A stretch of 64,000 nt of DNA from Alteromonas ponticola (GCF_012911815.1 NZ_JAATNW010000003.1:359078-423077), one strand, 5' to 3'; counted from the stretch's first letter, positions 45,420-55,901 are shown. A program made the numbers and translations. Notes: generated from the letters alone by a model not told the origin.

Positions 45420-45869
45420 TTATTTCATCTCTCTCATTGCACACATAAATTCTGCGATACAGGCGTCTTCACCATTCACGCTCGCTTTGCCTCTGAATTT
45501 CCAGATACCGCGCTTTTCTTTTACCAGTTCAACATCAAAGTCCAGCCGGTCGCCTGGTACCACAGGACGTTTGAATCGCGCATTATCTATCCCAGCGTAA
45601 AGATACAGCTTGTCGCTTTTACCCATTGTTTTAAACCCTAACACGCCGGCTGCTTGCGCCATCGCTTCAAGTATGAGAACACCGGGAAAGATTGGCTGTC
45701 CGGGGAAGTGCCCCATAAAACACGGTTCATTAATTGTTATATTTTTATATGCCTTGATAGATTCGCCAGTAACGTAGTCAGTTACGCGATCAACAAGCAA
45801 AAACGGGTATCGATGGGGTAATAGATCGAGAATTTCCTGAATATCGATCGTATTGAGTGAATTGGCCAA
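45420..45869 (-). CDS. fabZ: 3-hydroxyacyl-ACP dehydratase FabZ
   Basis: FabZ dehydrates 3-hydroxyacyl-ACP in fatty acid elongation and competes with LpxA for hydroxymyristoyl-ACP. The product has 149 residues. The hotdog-fold active site is [20 protein letters not shown], with His54 and Glu68. The start is a TTG at 45869 with AGGAG six bases upstream; no ATG fits. It is the first gene after the missing lpxD: a terminator (45971-46001) separates it from skp, so it likely has its own promoter near 45930. Confidence 0.96.
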   Translation of the reverse strand: MANSLNTIDIQEILDLLPHRYPFLLVDRVTDYVTGESIKAYKNITINEPCFMGHFPGQPIFPGVLILEAMAQAAGVLGFKTMGKSDKLYLYAGIDNARFKRPVVPGDRLDFDVELVKEKRGIWKFRGKASVNGEDACIAEFMCAMREMK

Positions 45870-45928
45870 AAGTTTCTCCTATGCCACACCCTGCCTCAGC
45901 CCACTTGGCGAAGCAGATTGCCGTTAAT

Positions 45929-45958
45929 ATTATAAGCGCGGCAACCATACGCTTTTCA
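45929..45958 (-). promoter_or_regulatory. Possible promoter of fabZ-lpxAB
   Basis: The minus strand has a perfect TATAAT at 45934-45929, about 60 bases upstream of the fabZ TTG. The -35 region (TGAAAA at 18-base spacing) is weak. It lies directly behind the skp terminator, where a promoter is needed. Confidence 0.4.
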
Positions 45959-45970
45959 TCAGTAAAAACA

Positions 45971-46001
45971 AATCAGACCAACAAAAAAAGTTGGTCTGAT
46001 T
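45971..46001 (-). terminator. Strong terminator between skp and fabZ
   Basis: AATCAGACCAAC and GTTGGTCTGATT form a perfect 12-bp stem with a 7-base loop, followed on the minus strand by TGTTTTTAC. It cuts an operon that is normally continuous. Confidence 0.88.
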
Positions 46002-46047
46002 ATACATCTACGAAGTTAGCACAATTGAAATGTGTTAACGAACCAAA

Positions 46048-46563
46048 TTAGTTGGCTTTCTTAACTTCTTCCATTACTTTTTCAGACAAATCATGCTCTT
46101 TTTTAGAGTAAGCTACTGCACCAGAGGTAAGTACCAGGTCGTAATCGCCTTTAGTTGCAACTGTATCAATAGCCTTTCTTATTACCGTGAGTAACTTGTT
46201 GCGCTCTTCGTTTTGACGACGCTGAATATTTTGCTCCAACGGCTGCGCTTTTTCAGCCAGAGTTTCTCTGACGCCCATGATTTTGTCTTGCAGTTCTTTC
46301 TTCTCTTGCTCACTCATGGTGGCGGCATCGCGCTGAAGTCGTTCTGCGAAAAACTGACCATCTTTTTGTAACTGATTAACTTCATCAATCTGGTCTTTAA
46401 ACTCAATCCGGATGCTATTAGCGATTTCAGCCGCCTGAGGCATTGCCTGAAACACACCTTGCACATCTACCAAACCAATTTTTTGCTCAGCCATGGCCGA
46501 TGTACTTACAAGCGCACTACCAAACATCGCTGTCGCTACGATATGTTTTGCCAACTGTTTCAA
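46048..46563 (-). CDS. skp: Periplasmic chaperone Skp (OmpH)
   Basis: Skp is a trimeric chaperone that carries unfolded outer-membrane proteins to the BAM complex. The product has 171 residues. The signal peptide (1-25) ends STSAMA-EQK. The rest is Lys/Glu-rich, with a coiled-coil tentacle region (about 45-130, NQLQKDGQFFAERLQRDAAT). It follows bamA by 45 bases and is closed by a strong terminator, so bamA-skp ends here. Confidence 0.95.
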   Translation of the reverse strand: MKQLAKHIVATAMFGSALVSTSAMAEQKIGLVDVQGVFQAMPQAAEIANSIRIEFKDQIDEVNQLQKDGQFFAERLQRDAATMSEQEKKELQDKIMGVRETLAEKAQPLEQNIQRRQNEERNKLLTVIRKAIDTVATKGDYDLVLTSGAVAYSKKEHDLSEKVMEEVKKAN

Positions 46564-46608
46564 AAGAAACTCCTTTCTGGTTGTTTATACGGTTGTAGAC
46601 CGAATGTA

Positions 46609-49083
46609 TTAAAATGTTTGTCCAATATTAAACGTAAAGAATTTCGCATCATCACCTTCGCGCTCTTTTAGGGCGCGAGAGAAACTGAATACCATTGGAC
46701 CCATAGGTGAGATCCATTGTACCGAAATTCCAGCAGAACTACGATACAGTTTCCAATCGGAATAGTCTAACAAAGAACCACTGCGCGGGTCCCGTTGTAA
46801 GTCTTTGTATTCGTCGTACTGAAATTCGGTGTCCCAAACGTTGCCCACATCCACAAAAAAGCTGGTGCGAACAGAATTATCCATGTCTTCCTCGACAAAC
46901 GGTGTTGGTACGATAAGCTCCACACCACCTAACGCCATGGCATTACCACCAAGACTGCGGCGGGAAATGATAATCGTATCATCGGCTGGGTCAGCCGGAT
47001 AAGGTCTGCCATCCGGCCCTACCGTAGTAACCTGGGAAGACCGGCCAATTCCGCGTGGACCCACCGTATTGTTCTCAAATCCTCTCAGCGTGTCAGCGCC
47101 ACCGGCGGTAAAGTTTTGTGTGAACGGTAGTATCTGATCGTTACCGTCTATATCACCATAGCCGTTACCGTAACCGAGTCGTAGCCTGGTCAGTACTGAC
47201 CATCGCTGATTGCGAGTCAGTGGGAAATAAAACTTCGTATCAAAAATTGTTTTAAAATAGTTAACGTCCGAGTCAGGTGTGGTTATCGAGAAAGATGCCT
47301 GCTGTGACGACCCTGCTGTCGGGAACAAGCCGCGATTAAGGGTATTTCTGCTCCAGCTGACGCTGGCCAGTATGCTGTCGTACTCTACCGCTGCATCAGG
47401 ATCGCTGTCGGAAGTAAACTGTCGGTAGAAGTTTTCAGTCTGCTCGTAATACCCGCGGTTGTACAGTTCAACGTCAGAATAAGTCAGACCAAAGTTTATC
47501 CGGTTAAACTCATTAATGGGATAACCGATGTTAGCGCCGACAGACCATTGCTTGGAGTTATAACGAATAACGTTAAAGTCAGAACCATCAAATTCACTGT
47601 AGCTGATACTGCCACCAAGGCTGATGCCGTCGATAGTAAAGTAAGGATCGTTATAAGTGATTTGGGCAGAGCGTTGATAGGAAACGGTACTGACATTAAA
47701 GCCTAAACGTTTACCTGTTCCCAAAAAGTTGTCCTGCTGAATTCCCGCCTGCAAACTCAATTTAGTGCGATCACCGTAACCAATACCTGCAGTAAATGAG
47801 CCTGATGGCTGTTCCTTAACATTGAAATTCACATCAACCACATCATCCTGCCCTGGAATTCGAATGGTTTCAAACTCCACTTCTTCCATATAGGTAAGAC
47901 GGGATAACGCGTTTTTCGATGACTCCAACGTCGCATTTGACAACCAGGTACCTTCCATCTGCACCACTTTTTGTCTCAACACTTCATCCGAGGTGACCGA
48001 GTTCCCGTTAAAATTAATACGTCTTACGTAAATACGTTTTCCAGGGTCTACCGACAAGGTTAACTTGACCGTTTTATCTTCATCGTTAATTTCTGGCACC
48101 GTAGTTACCGTAGGGTAGGCATACCCAAAACGGCCCAGATATTTACTGATAAACTCTTCGGTATAGGTGACTTCTGCCTGATTATACAATTCACCGGAAG
48201 TGAGCGGCAGCACCTGCATGATGTACTCTTCGTGACCCAACGCGTCACCAACCAGTTCAACGTCAGAAATGGTGTATTGTTCACCTTCAGATACGTTCAG
48301 TGTGACATAAATACCGTCTTTCTCGGGTGTCATCGACACTTGCGTTGAGTCAACGTTAAATCGAAGATAGCCACGATCCATGTAGTAATTGCGCAAGGAC
48401 TCCATATCCCCTTGCAAAGTTTGTTGCTGATAGCGGGTTTCTGAAAGGAAATCCCACCAGGGAGTATCAAACTGCAGCTCCCAGTTTTCAAACAACTCAG
48501 CATCGCTGAATAACTCATTGCCGACGACGTTGATCTGTTGGATTTCAGCAGCATCGCCTTCTTCAAACGAAAACTTTAAATCCACCCGATTTCTCGGCAG
48601 TGGGGTGACAATAGCGTCCACTTCAGCGTTGTATTTACCAATGCTGTAGAAAAAGTCTTTCAGACCATTTTCTATTGATACCAATACGGTCTTATCCAAC
48701 GGCTCGCCTACGCGAATACCATTACCGTCTAGGCTTTCCTGTAATTGTTCATCTTTGATGTCATCGTTACCATCAAACGTGATGGTGCTGATGGTAGGAC
48801 GCTCTGACACCCGGACAACTAGGATATTGCCTTCTCGCGATACGGCGATACGTTCAAAGTGAGTAGAGGAGTATAACGATCGAATGAGCTGGGTTACTCG
48901 AAAATCATTTAATCTGTCACCTACCTGAACAGGCATATAGGTCAGTGCAGCACCCAGTGCCACACGTTGTAATCCTTCTACTCGAATATCTTCAACAACA
49001 AATTCACTGTCTGTTGTCTGGGCGTTGGCAAAGCTAGCACTGGATAGAACGATTCCGGCTGCTACTAACTGTTTTAACTTCAT
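46609..49083 (-). CDS. bamA: Outer-membrane protein assembly factor BamA
   Basis: Core of the BAM complex that folds and inserts outer-membrane beta-barrels. The product has 824 residues. The signal peptide (1-21) ends SFANA. Five POTRA domains fill about 24-425 (FVVEDIRVEGLQRVALGAAL at the start), followed by a 16-strand barrel with the conserved loop motif LRGFENNTVGPRG and an aromatic C-terminal residue (FNIGQTF) acting as a beta-signal. It follows rseP by 93 bases. Confidence 0.97.
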   Translation of the reverse strand: MKLKQLVAAGIVLSSASFANAQTTDSEFVVEDIRVEGLQRVALGAALTYMPVQVGDRLNDFRVTQLIRSLYSSTHFERIAVSREGNILVVRVSERPTISTITFDGNDDIKDEQLQESLDGNGIRVGEPLDKTVLVSIENGLKDFFYSIGKYNAEVDAIVTPLPRNRVDLKFSFEEGDAAEIQQINVVGNELFSDAELFENWELQFDTPWWDFLSETRYQQQTLQGDMESLRNYYMDRGYLRFNVDSTQVSMTPEKDGIYVTLNVSEGEQYTISDVELVGDALGHEEYIMQVLPLTSGELYNQAEVTYTEEFISKYLGRFGYAYPTVTTVPEINDEDKTVKLTLSVDPGKRIYVRRINFNGNSVTSDEVLRQKVVQMEGTWLSNATLESSKNALSRLTYMEEVEFETIRIPGQDDVVDVNFNVKEQPSGSFTAGIGYGDRTKLSLQAGIQQDNFLGTGKRLGFNVSTVSYQRSAQITYNDPYFTIDGISLGGSISYSEFDGSDFNVIRYNSKQWSVGANIGYPINEFNRINFGLTYSDVELYNRGYYEQTENFYRQFTSDSDPDAAVEYDSILASVSWSRNTLNRGLFPTAGSSQQASFSITTPDSDVNYFKTIFDTKFYFPLTRNQRWSVLTRLRLGYGNGYGDIDGNDQILPFTQNFTAGGADTLRGFENNTVGPRGIGRSSQVTTVGPDGRPYPADPADDTIIISRRSLGGNAMALGGVELIVPTPFVEEDMDNSVRTSFFVDVGNVWDTEFQYDEYKDLQRDPRSGSLLDYSDWKLYRSSAGISVQWISPMGPMVFSFSRALKEREGDDAKFFTFNIGQTF

Positions 49084-49176
49084 CTATTTTTATTTTCCTG
49101 GCCGCGTTTGCTGTTTGCGCACGTAAGAGAGTTTGCTACTCGTTACTTAATATTTCGTACTTTCACTGTTCACTCA

Positions 49177-50529
49177 TCAGGTGATACGACTTATATCATT
49201 AAATATGGCGATACTCATAATGGTGAACAATAACATACCGCCGATTCGAAATCCCCATTCCTGCACCTTTTCAGGGACAGGTTTGCCGGTAATTAGTTCA
49301 ATCAAATAATACATTAAATGACCACCATCCAGCATTGGTAAGGGAAGCAGGTTGATAATGCCTAAGTTGACACTTATCAACGCAAGAAAACTTAAGAAAT
49401 AAACCAATCCATAGCCGGCACTGACCCCAGCACCCTGGGCTATCGATATTGGGCCACTCAGACTTTTGACCGATACATCACCCGTAATCAACTTGCCGAT
49501 CATCTGGATACTCAGCGTAACCAGACGCCACGTCTTATCGGCTGCCTTCATCAACCCTTCTACCGGGCCATAATGGTGAGTGAAAACATACCCTTCAGGC
49601 CAGGGTTCAAATTCCGGACTGACACCTAAATAACCTTGCAAACCATCAACCGACTCTCGTTCTCCAATGGTAACTTGAGTTGTCACCATTGTATTTGCGC
49701 GCTCAAGCTCAAGTTGTAAGGCTTCACCTGGCCGGTTTTGTATGACTGACACTACATCCTGCCATTGTTCGACCTTGACACCGTCAACCGCAACTATGCG
49801 ATCACCTTGCTGTATGTCAGCCTGACTCGCAGGACTGCCATCTCCTACCATTCCAATTGCGAGCGTTGGATCAGGTCGGAATGGGGTAAATCCAAGGCTG
49901 CTTAATGCAGATTCTCTGTCAGGATCGAATTGCCAATCACGGGTATCGAAAGTGAGTTGGCGAAGTGCGCCGGATGACTTTCTGATCTCCACAGGCAGCG
50001 AATCTTCGCCAATGTAAGATACCAGCTCCAGATTGACTGACTCCCAGTCAGATGTTGATTTGCTTCCTATTGAGGTGATGGTGTCGCCTGATTCCAGATT
50101 GGCTCTGGCGGCAATGCTATCTGGCTGAATATCGCCTACTACCGGCTTAACGGTTTGAATGCCGATGGCGTACATAAGCCATAACGCCAGTATGGCAAAA
50201 ATAAAGTTTACCCCGGGGCCTGCTGCAATAATTGCCATCCGCTTGCCCAGCGATTGATTGTTGAATGCCCGATGTCGATCTTCAGACTTAACCTGATCAA
50301 CTCGTTCATCAAGCATTCTGACGTATCCGCCCAATGGGATGGCAGCAATCACATATTCAGTGCCATCTTTACCCATGCGTCGCCAGAGTGGTTTACCAAA
50401 GCCAATCGAGAAACGTTCTACCTTGACACCGCAACGGCGGGCCACATAGTAGTGCCCCCATTCGTGCACGGCAACTAAAATACCCAGTGCGACGATAAAC
50501 GCCCCCAGGCTCCATAAAAATGCGAACAC
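49177..50529 (-). CDS. rseP: Site-2 zinc metalloprotease RseP
   Basis: Inner-membrane protease that cleaves the anti-sigma factor RseA to release sigma-E, and clears signal peptides. The product has 450 residues. The zinc motif HEWGH (22-26) is in the first membrane helix; two PDZ domains lie at about 115-310; LDGGHLMYY near 400 supplies the third zinc ligand. The start is a GTG at 50529 that overlaps the dxr stop by one base (TAGTG). It sits with bamA and skp, genes that belong to the sigma-E regulon in relatives. Confidence 0.97.
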   Translation of the reverse strand: MFAFLWSLGAFIVALGILVAVHEWGHYYVARRCGVKVERFSIGFGKPLWRRMGKDGTEYVIAAIPLGGYVRMLDERVDQVKSEDRHRAFNNQSLGKRMAIIAAGPGVNFIFAILALWLMYAIGIQTVKPVVGDIQPDSIAARANLESGDTITSIGSKSTSDWESVNLELVSYIGEDSLPVEIRKSSGALRQLTFDTRDWQFDPDRESALSSLGFTPFRPDPTLAIGMVGDGSPASQADIQQGDRIVAVDGVKVEQWQDVVSVIQNRPGEALQLELERANTMVTTQVTIGERESVDGLQGYLGVSPEFEPWPEGYVFTHHYGPVEGLMKAADKTWRLVTLSIQMIGKLITGDVSVKSLSGPISIAQGAGVSAGYGLVYFLSFLALISVNLGIINLLPLPMLDGGHLMYYLIELITGKPVPEKVQEWGFRIGGMLLFTIMSIAIFNDISRIT

Positions 50530-51713
50530 TAACTCAAACCTCTGATAACCTCATTGGCCACATCCCGTGCCCGTCTGTCCTGCTCCAGAATTTGTTGGAG
50601 TGAAGAAACACTCATTGGTTCCAACAAATTCAGCGTTTCTTTGTTTACTTCACTAATCTGAGTGAATTTTATCCGCTTTTGCAGGAAGGCTTCAACTGCT
50701 ACTTCATTCGCTGCATTCAAACGGGTGGTGGCGCACTGACCTTCCTTGCAGGCATCAATAGCCAGTTTTAAACAGGGGTATCGCTCAAAACAGGGCGTAG
50801 TAAAATCAAATGAGGCAATGGAAGCGAAATCCAGATATTTCACCCCCGACTCAATTCTTTGCGGATAAGCCATAGCATGCGCGATAGGTGTGCGCATATC
50901 AGGGTTACCTAACTGGGCTATAACCGAACCATCGATATACTGCACCATTGAATGAATGGTGCTCTGAGGATGAATAACAACTGAAATATTATCCGGCCTG
51001 GCACCGAACAACCAGCAGGCTTCGATAAACTCCAGACCTTTATTCATCATGGTTGCTGAATCAACCGTGATTTTGCGCCCCATATCCCAGTTTGGGTGTG
51101 CACACGCTTCCTCAACAGAGATGTCAGCAAAAGTCGATAAATCACGGGTTCTAAATGCACCACCAGAACCTGTTAACAAAATGCTGTGGATTCCCGCTGC
51201 TTCCAAATTACCGTATTCGAAATTAGGCGGAAGACACTGAAAAATCGCATTGTGTTCACTGTCTATTGGCAAAATAGTCGCATTAGATTGTTTAGCCGCT
51301 TCGATAAATAAAGCACCCGACATAACCAGCGCTTCTTTGTTTGCCAGCAACACCTTTTTACCGGCGCGCACCGCTGCAAGGGTTGGCATCAAGCCTGCCG
51401 CACCCACTATCGCGGCCATGACTGCGTCCACTTCCGAGGCACTCGCCACGTCTTCCAGTGCTTGCGGTCCACACAAAATTTCAGAATGAAATTCGTTGAG
51501 TGAAGCAGCGTAATCAACCGCAATGGTATAAGCAGCTTCATCGGCTACCACGACATACCTTGCCGCGCAAGACTGTGCCTGGATTAGTAACTTTTCAATC
51601 TGGGTATGCCCTGTTAACGCAAACACCCGGTATTTATCCGGGTGCCGTTGAATGACATCAAGCGTGCTAACACCAATGGAGCCTGTGGCCCCAAGTATCG
51701 TGATTGTTTGCAT
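50529..51713 (-). CDS. dxr: 1-deoxy-D-xylulose 5-phosphate reductoisomerase
   Basis: Second enzyme of the MEP isoprenoid pathway, converting DXP to MEP with NADPH. The product has 394 residues. The N-terminal nucleotide-binding motif is ILGATGSIGVSTLDVIQRHP. Substrate and metal residues lie in LPIDSEHNAIFQCL and LTGSGGAFR. The MNKGLEFIEACWLF segment is conserved. It overlaps cdsA by one base (TGATG) and rseP by one base. Isoprenoids made here supply UppS, encoded two genes upstream. Confidence 0.97.
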   Translation of the reverse strand: MQTITILGATGSIGVSTLDVIQRHPDKYRVFALTGHTQIEKLLIQAQSCAARYVVVADEAAYTIAVDYAASLNEFHSEILCGPQALEDVASASEVDAVMAAIVGAAGLMPTLAAVRAGKKVLLANKEALVMSGALFIEAAKQSNATILPIDSEHNAIFQCLPPNFEYGNLEAAGIHSILLTGSGGAFRTRDLSTFADISVEEACAHPNWDMGRKITVDSATMMNKGLEFIEACWLFGARPDNISVVIHPQSTIHSMVQYIDGSVIAQLGNPDMRTPIAHAMAYPQRIESGVKYLDFASIASFDFTTPCFERYPCLKLAIDACKEGQCATTRLNAANEVAVEAFLQKRIKFTQISEVNKETLNLLEPMSVSSLQQILEQDRRARDVANEVIRGLS

Positions 51714-52576
51714 CAGGCCATCCAGATTACATAGCAGAATGCAAATACAGGGAAGGCAGCGGTTAAGCTGTCAATTCTGTCCAGAATGCCGCCATGGCCC
51801 GGTAAAATTCGGCCACTGTCTTTTATTCCTTCACACCGTTTGAGCATACTTTCGTTAAGATCGCCTAGCGCAGATACCCCTACGGTAATTCCACCGATTA
51901 ACAGGTGCAGCCAGATCCGAGATGGTTCCACCTGGTAATGCAGTGCTGCAAAAGCGATAATGGCAAATGAGGCGGCGATTCCGCCCAACAGACCTTCAAA
52001 GGTTTTGCCAGGTGAAACATTGGGACGCAATTTATGGCGACCAAATTTTACTCCGACAAAAAATGCACCGATGTCAGCAGCCCAAACGATACCCAGTACG
52101 TAGAATATTAAAGAGGCTCCGTACAGGGGGTCAATTTCAAACAAACTGGTACGCAGAGAAACCACACCGACCCAGGTGGGGATAAGGGTTAAAAAGCCAA
52201 ATAAACTGCGTATTTTGACGCTGGTGCGCCAATAACTGGAATATCTGGGGTAAGCTGAAATCATGGCTAACGAGAAGATCCACCAGATAACGGCTATAGA
52301 CAGTATAAATTGATACAAACCGTGCAACTGACCTTGATACCAGATAACACTGCTGTCGACCAATAAAGCTAATAGCATGCAGGATGCAAACATGGCTGCC
52401 ATAAACAGCAATTTTTTAGGTCGTTCCTTGATGCCCGACATATTCGCCCATTCGTAGCCCCCTAAACCGACTACTGCTGCGATGACGACTTCAAACCACC
52501 AGATCGGTAAAAAAAGGATGGCAATCAATGCCAGCGGGGCAAGAATTAATGCCGTGACTATTCTTTGTTTTAGCAT
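51713..52576 (-). CDS. cdsA: Phosphatidate cytidylyltransferase CdsA
   Basis: CdsA makes CDP-diacylglycerol from phosphatidate and CTP, the entry to all phospholipids. The integral membrane protein has 287 residues and about eight hydrophobic segments. The C-terminal signature is SALGDLNESMLKRCEGIKDSG followed by PGHGGILDRIDSL, which contains the metal-binding aspartates. It lies 65 bases after uppS. Confidence 0.96.
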   Translation of the reverse strand: MLKQRIVTALILAPLALIAILFLPIWWFEVVIAAVVGLGGYEWANMSGIKERPKKLLFMAAMFASCMLLALLVDSSVIWYQGQLHGLYQFILSIAVIWWIFSLAMISAYPRYSSYWRTSVKIRSLFGFLTLIPTWVGVVSLRTSLFEIDPLYGASLIFYVLGIVWAADIGAFFVGVKFGRHKLRPNVSPGKTFEGLLGGIAASFAIIAFAALHYQVEPSRIWLHLLIGGITVGVSALGDLNESMLKRCEGIKDSGRILPGHGGILDRIDSLTAAFPVFAFCYVIWMA

Positions 52577-52641
52577 GTTTAGGCTTTCAGATTCGTCTAA
52601 GTGAGAACTGTCCTTGGTTATTTATATTTATTACTGTTTAC

Positions 52642-53451
52642 TCAACTGACTTGTTCACCAGTGAGTCCAAAGCGTCTCTGGCGCGATTTAAAGTCGTTTA
52701 CTGCTTGTTGAAATGCATCTTCATTAAAATCTGGCCATAGTACATCGGTAAAATACAACTCTGCATAGGCACATTGCCATAACAGAAAATTGCTCACCCG
52801 GCGTTCGCCACCTGTCCTGATTAATAAGTCCAGCTCTGGCATACCATGGGTAGAAACCAACGTATCGAAGCGACTTTCATCAATCTGTTCAGGCGCAAGT
52901 TCACCCTGCTCTACTTTTCTGGCTAACTGCCTGGCGGCGTTCACTATATCCCAGCGTCCACCATAATTGGCGGCGATATTGAGCACCAGTTGATCATTGT
53001 CCGCAGTTAAAGCTTCAGCCTTACGTATCTTGTCAACCAGCTTCTCGTCAAACGCCGATACATCACCGATGACTTTTAGCCGAACACCATTTTTATTCAG
53101 CTTTTTTACTTCACTGTTCAATACCAGATTGAACAGTTCCATCAACACTGACACTTCTTCTTCCGGACGCTTCCAGTTTTCACTGCTGAAGGCGAACAAG
53201 GTAAGCGACTGAATATCAGATTGACGCGCAAATTTAACTGCTGCCCGAACCGATTCAACACCCGCTTTATGCCCAAAGGTGCGAATTTTACCTTTCTTTT
53301 GAGCCCAACGTCCATTGCCATCCATAATGATTGCGACGTGCCTGGGGCCCGCCACAGAGTCAAATGAGGTCTGAGCGTTATCGTGTTCTGATAATAAAGC
53401 AGCCTGATTTTCATCAGGCTGCGTTTTTTGGCGGGACCGCTTTGCCAGCAT
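52642..53451 (-). CDS. uppS: Undecaprenyl diphosphate synthase UppS
   Basis: UppS condenses eight isopentenyl units onto farnesyl diphosphate to give the C55 lipid carrier for peptidoglycan and O-antigen. The product has 269 residues. The active site is VAIIMDGNGRWAQKKG, with catalytic Asp44. LTLFAFSSENWKRP and LLIRTGGERRVSNFLLWQ are conserved. About 17 extra basic and polar residues precede the core compared with the E. coli protein. It follows frr by 7 bases. Confidence 0.96.
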   Translation of the reverse strand: MLAKRSRQKTQPDENQAALLSEHDNAQTSFDSVAGPRHVAIIMDGNGRWAQKKGKIRTFGHKAGVESVRAAVKFARQSDIQSLTLFAFSSENWKRPEEEVSVLMELFNLVLNSEVKKLNKNGVRLKVIGDVSAFDEKLVDKIRKAEALTADNDQLVLNIAANYGGRWDIVNAARQLARKVEQGELAPEQIDESRFDTLVSTHGMPELDLLIRTGGERRVSNFLLWQCAYAELYFTDVLWPDFNEDAFQQAVNDFKSRQRRFGLTGEQVS

Positions 53452-53458
53452 AATCGGC

Positions 53459-54016
53459 TTACACTTCCATTAACTCTTTTTCTTTATCTGCCAATAGTAC
53501 ATCCAACTTTTTAATGTACTCGTTCGTCAGCGTTTGAATATTTTCTTCAGTTGCGCGACTTTCATCTTCACTGATTTCTTTTTCTTTCAGTAATTCTTTT
53601 ACGTCACTGTTTGCATCGCGCCGAATGTTACGCACCGCAACGCGGCCCTGCTCAACCTCATTGCGAACGACACGGATCAAATCCTTACGGCGCTCTTCTG
53701 TCAATGGTGGTAGCGGTATTCTGATCGCAGCACCAGCGCTCATCGGGTTTAACCCCAGGTCAGATTGCATGATGGCTTTTTCGACCGCTTGAATGGCGCT
53801 TTTATCAAACACGGTTAACGCCAGTGTACGGCTGTCCTCTGCGACGACATTCGCAACCTGCTTCAACGGTGTATCGACGCCGTAATATGGCACCATAATG
53901 CCATCAAGTAAGCTTGGGTGTGCACGACCCGTGCGAATTTTACTTAATTGACTTTTTAATGCGCTAACGCTTTTTTCCATACGTTCCTGAGCATCTTTTT
54001 CAATTTCATCAATCAC
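53459..54016 (-). CDS. frr: Ribosome recycling factor
   Basis: RRF with EF-G splits post-termination ribosomes. The product has 185 residues, the standard length. The three-helix bundle segments are recognisable: [53 protein letters not shown] and [15 protein letters not shown]. It lies 21 bases after pyrH, in the conserved rpsB-tsf-pyrH-frr order. Confidence 0.97.
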   Translation of the reverse strand: MIDEIEKDAQERMEKSVSALKSQLSKIRTGRAHPSLLDGIMVPYYGVDTPLKQVANVVAEDSRTLALTVFDKSAIQAVEKAIMQSDLGLNPMSAGAAIRIPLPPLTEERRKDLIRVVRNEVEQGRVAVRNIRRDANSDVKELLKEKEISEDESRATEENIQTLTNEYIKKLDVLLADKEKELMEV

Positions 54017-54037
54017 AATCGTGTTCCTATTTATTTA

Positions 54038-54778
54038 CTAATTTAATTTTTCAGCGTGGTCTATCAGCGTGCCTTCAGGTTCACCCATAACAACGCGTTT
54101 TAAGCAGCCAGGCTTATTCATATTAAACACTCTAATCGGAATTTTATGATCCCGCGCCAGAGTGAAGGCGGACAAATCCATCACTTTTAATTCTTTTTCC
54201 AGCACTTCCTGATACGTTAGCTGTTTGTATAAAGTCGCATCTGGGTTTTTAACCGGATCGTCACTGAAGACGCCGTCCACTTTAGTTGCTTTTAATACAG
54301 CATCAGCTTCTATTTCGATACCACGCAAACAGGCGGCTGAGTCTGTGGTAAAAAATGGATTACCGGTTCCTGCGGAAAATATCACTACACGTCCAGACTT
54401 AAGCAAACTGATTGCTTCGGCCCAATTGTAGGCATCACAAACACCATTCAGTGGAATTGCTGACATCAAACGGGCGTTTACAAACGCGCGATGCAACGCA
54501 TCACGCATGGCTAAACCGTTCATTACAGTGGCGAGCATTCCCATATGGTCGCCAACAACGCGATTCATTCCTGCTTTTGCCAGGCCTTCGCCACGGAACA
54601 GGTTACCACCGCCTATGACCAGTCCAACTTGAACACCAAGCTCAACCAGCTCTTTAATTTCCTGCGCCATCCGATCCAGAACTTTAGGATCGATACCGAA
54701 CCCTTCAGCCCCCATCAACGCTTCACCACTTAACTTTAGCAAAATTCGACGATAAGCAGATTTAGGTGTGATACTCAT
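54038..54778 (-). CDS. pyrH: Uridylate kinase PyrH
   Basis: PyrH phosphorylates UMP to UDP and belongs to the amino-acid kinase fold. The product has 246 residues. Characteristic segments are [13 protein letters not shown] (ATP-binding lysine), [39 protein letters not shown] and [19 protein letters not shown]. It lies 212 bases after tsf, behind the tsf terminator, so it probably has its own promoter; I could not define one confidently. Confidence 0.97.
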   Translation of the reverse strand: MSITPKSAYRRILLKLSGEALMGAEGFGIDPKVLDRMAQEIKELVELGVQVGLVIGGGNLFRGEGLAKAGMNRVVGDHMGMLATVMNGLAMRDALHRAFVNARLMSAIPLNGVCDAYNWAEAISLLKSGRVVIFSAGTGNPFFTTDSAACLRGIEIEADAVLKATKVDGVFSDDPVKNPDATLYKQLTYQEVLEKELKVMDLSAFTLARDHKIPIRVFNMNKPGCLKRVVMGEPEGTLIDHAEKLN

Positions 54779-54919
54779 TAGTTACGTAATCCTCATCAAG
54801 GCGGCTGGTGTCATTTTTCGACCCCAAAAAATCACAACAAACGCTTTTTAAGACTGGTATAAAAGTTTAGCTTTTTGCGGCATCAGGGCAACCATTCACA
54901 CCACAACCACTTCACTTAT

Positions 54920-54945
54920 AAAAAAGCACCTCAAATGAGGTGCTT
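54920..54945 (-). terminator. Intrinsic terminator after tsf
   Basis: AAGCACCTC and GAGGTGCTT form a perfect 9-bp stem with a 4-base loop, followed on the minus strand by TTTTTATAAG. It separates rpsB-tsf from pyrH. Confidence 0.88.
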
Positions 54946-54990
54946 GGTAGTGTATCGGACAATCACAAAATGCAAAAGTCTAAGTCACAC

Positions 54991-55863
54991 TTATTTCTTT
55001 GCAGCAGCCATTTGCGCAGCTACTTCAGCAGCAAAATCTTCAGACTTTTTCTCGATCCCTTCACCCACTTCAAAACGGATAAAGTTAATTACGTCAGCAT
55101 TTTTGCTTTTCACAAGCTCGCCAACCGTCATTGAAGGATCTTTTACGAAAGGCTGGCCAGTCAGGCTGATTTCACCAGTGAATTTTTTCATGCGACCCGC
55201 AACCATTTTCTCAGCGATATCAGCTGGCTTGCCAGACTGCATTGCGATTTCGATTTGGATCTCTTTTTCTTTCTCAACCACTTCAGCAGGAACCTGCTCA
55301 GGTTTAGTGAACTGTGGGCTGGCAGCAGCAACATGCATTGCTACGTCTTTCGCCAACTCTTCATCACCACCGTTGAAGATTGTGATTACACCAATACGGC
55401 CGCCGTGTACGTAAGCACCAAGGTTGTCACTTTCCACGTTGATAACACGACGAGGAGAAATGTTTTCACCGATTTTAGCCACTAACGTATCACGCACGTC
55501 AGAAATCTTCTGACCGTCAAGTTCTGCGTTGTTTAGTTCTTCAATTTCGTTGATGTTGTTTTCGTGCGCAACATCAAGGATCTGGTTACCAAACTTCAGG
55601 AAACCCTCGTCGCGGGCAACAAAGTCAGTTTCACAGTTCAGTTCAAGCATCGTTGCACGATTGCCACTAACTTTAGTCAGAATTACGCCTTCAGCCGCAA
55701 TGCGACCTGCTTTTTTCGCTGCTTTAGCCTGACCAGATTTACGCATGTTTTCAATGGCCAGCTCGATGTCACCATCAGTTTCCATCAGAGCTTTTTTACA
55801 ATCCATCATGCCTGCGCCGGTGCGCTCACGTAGTTCTTTAACTAGTGCTGCAGTCACTGCCAT
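54991..55863 (-). CDS. tsf: Translation elongation factor Ts
   Basis: EF-Ts is the nucleotide exchange factor for EF-Tu. The product has 290 residues. The N-terminal UBA-like part has [20 protein letters not shown], and the exchange motif [10 protein letters not shown] is present, with conserved [13 protein letters not shown] before it. It follows rpsB after 125 bases, with a small hairpin in the gap that may act as an attenuator. Confidence 0.97.
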   Translation of the reverse strand: MAVTAALVKELRERTGAGMMDCKKALMETDGDIELAIENMRKSGQAKAAKKAGRIAAEGVILTKVSGNRATMLELNCETDFVARDEGFLKFGNQILDVAHENNINEIEELNNAELDGQKISDVRDTLVAKIGENISPRRVINVESDNLGAYVHGGRIGVITIFNGGDEELAKDVAMHVAAASPQFTKPEQVPAEVVEKEKEIQIEIAMQSGKPADIAEKMVAGRMKKFTGEISLTGQPFVKDPSMTVGELVKSKNADVINFIRFEVGEGIEKKSEDFAAEVAAQMAAAKK

Positions 55864-55901
55864 TTTTCAATTCCTCAGCAATAAATTAATTTGATAGGTA
55901 A

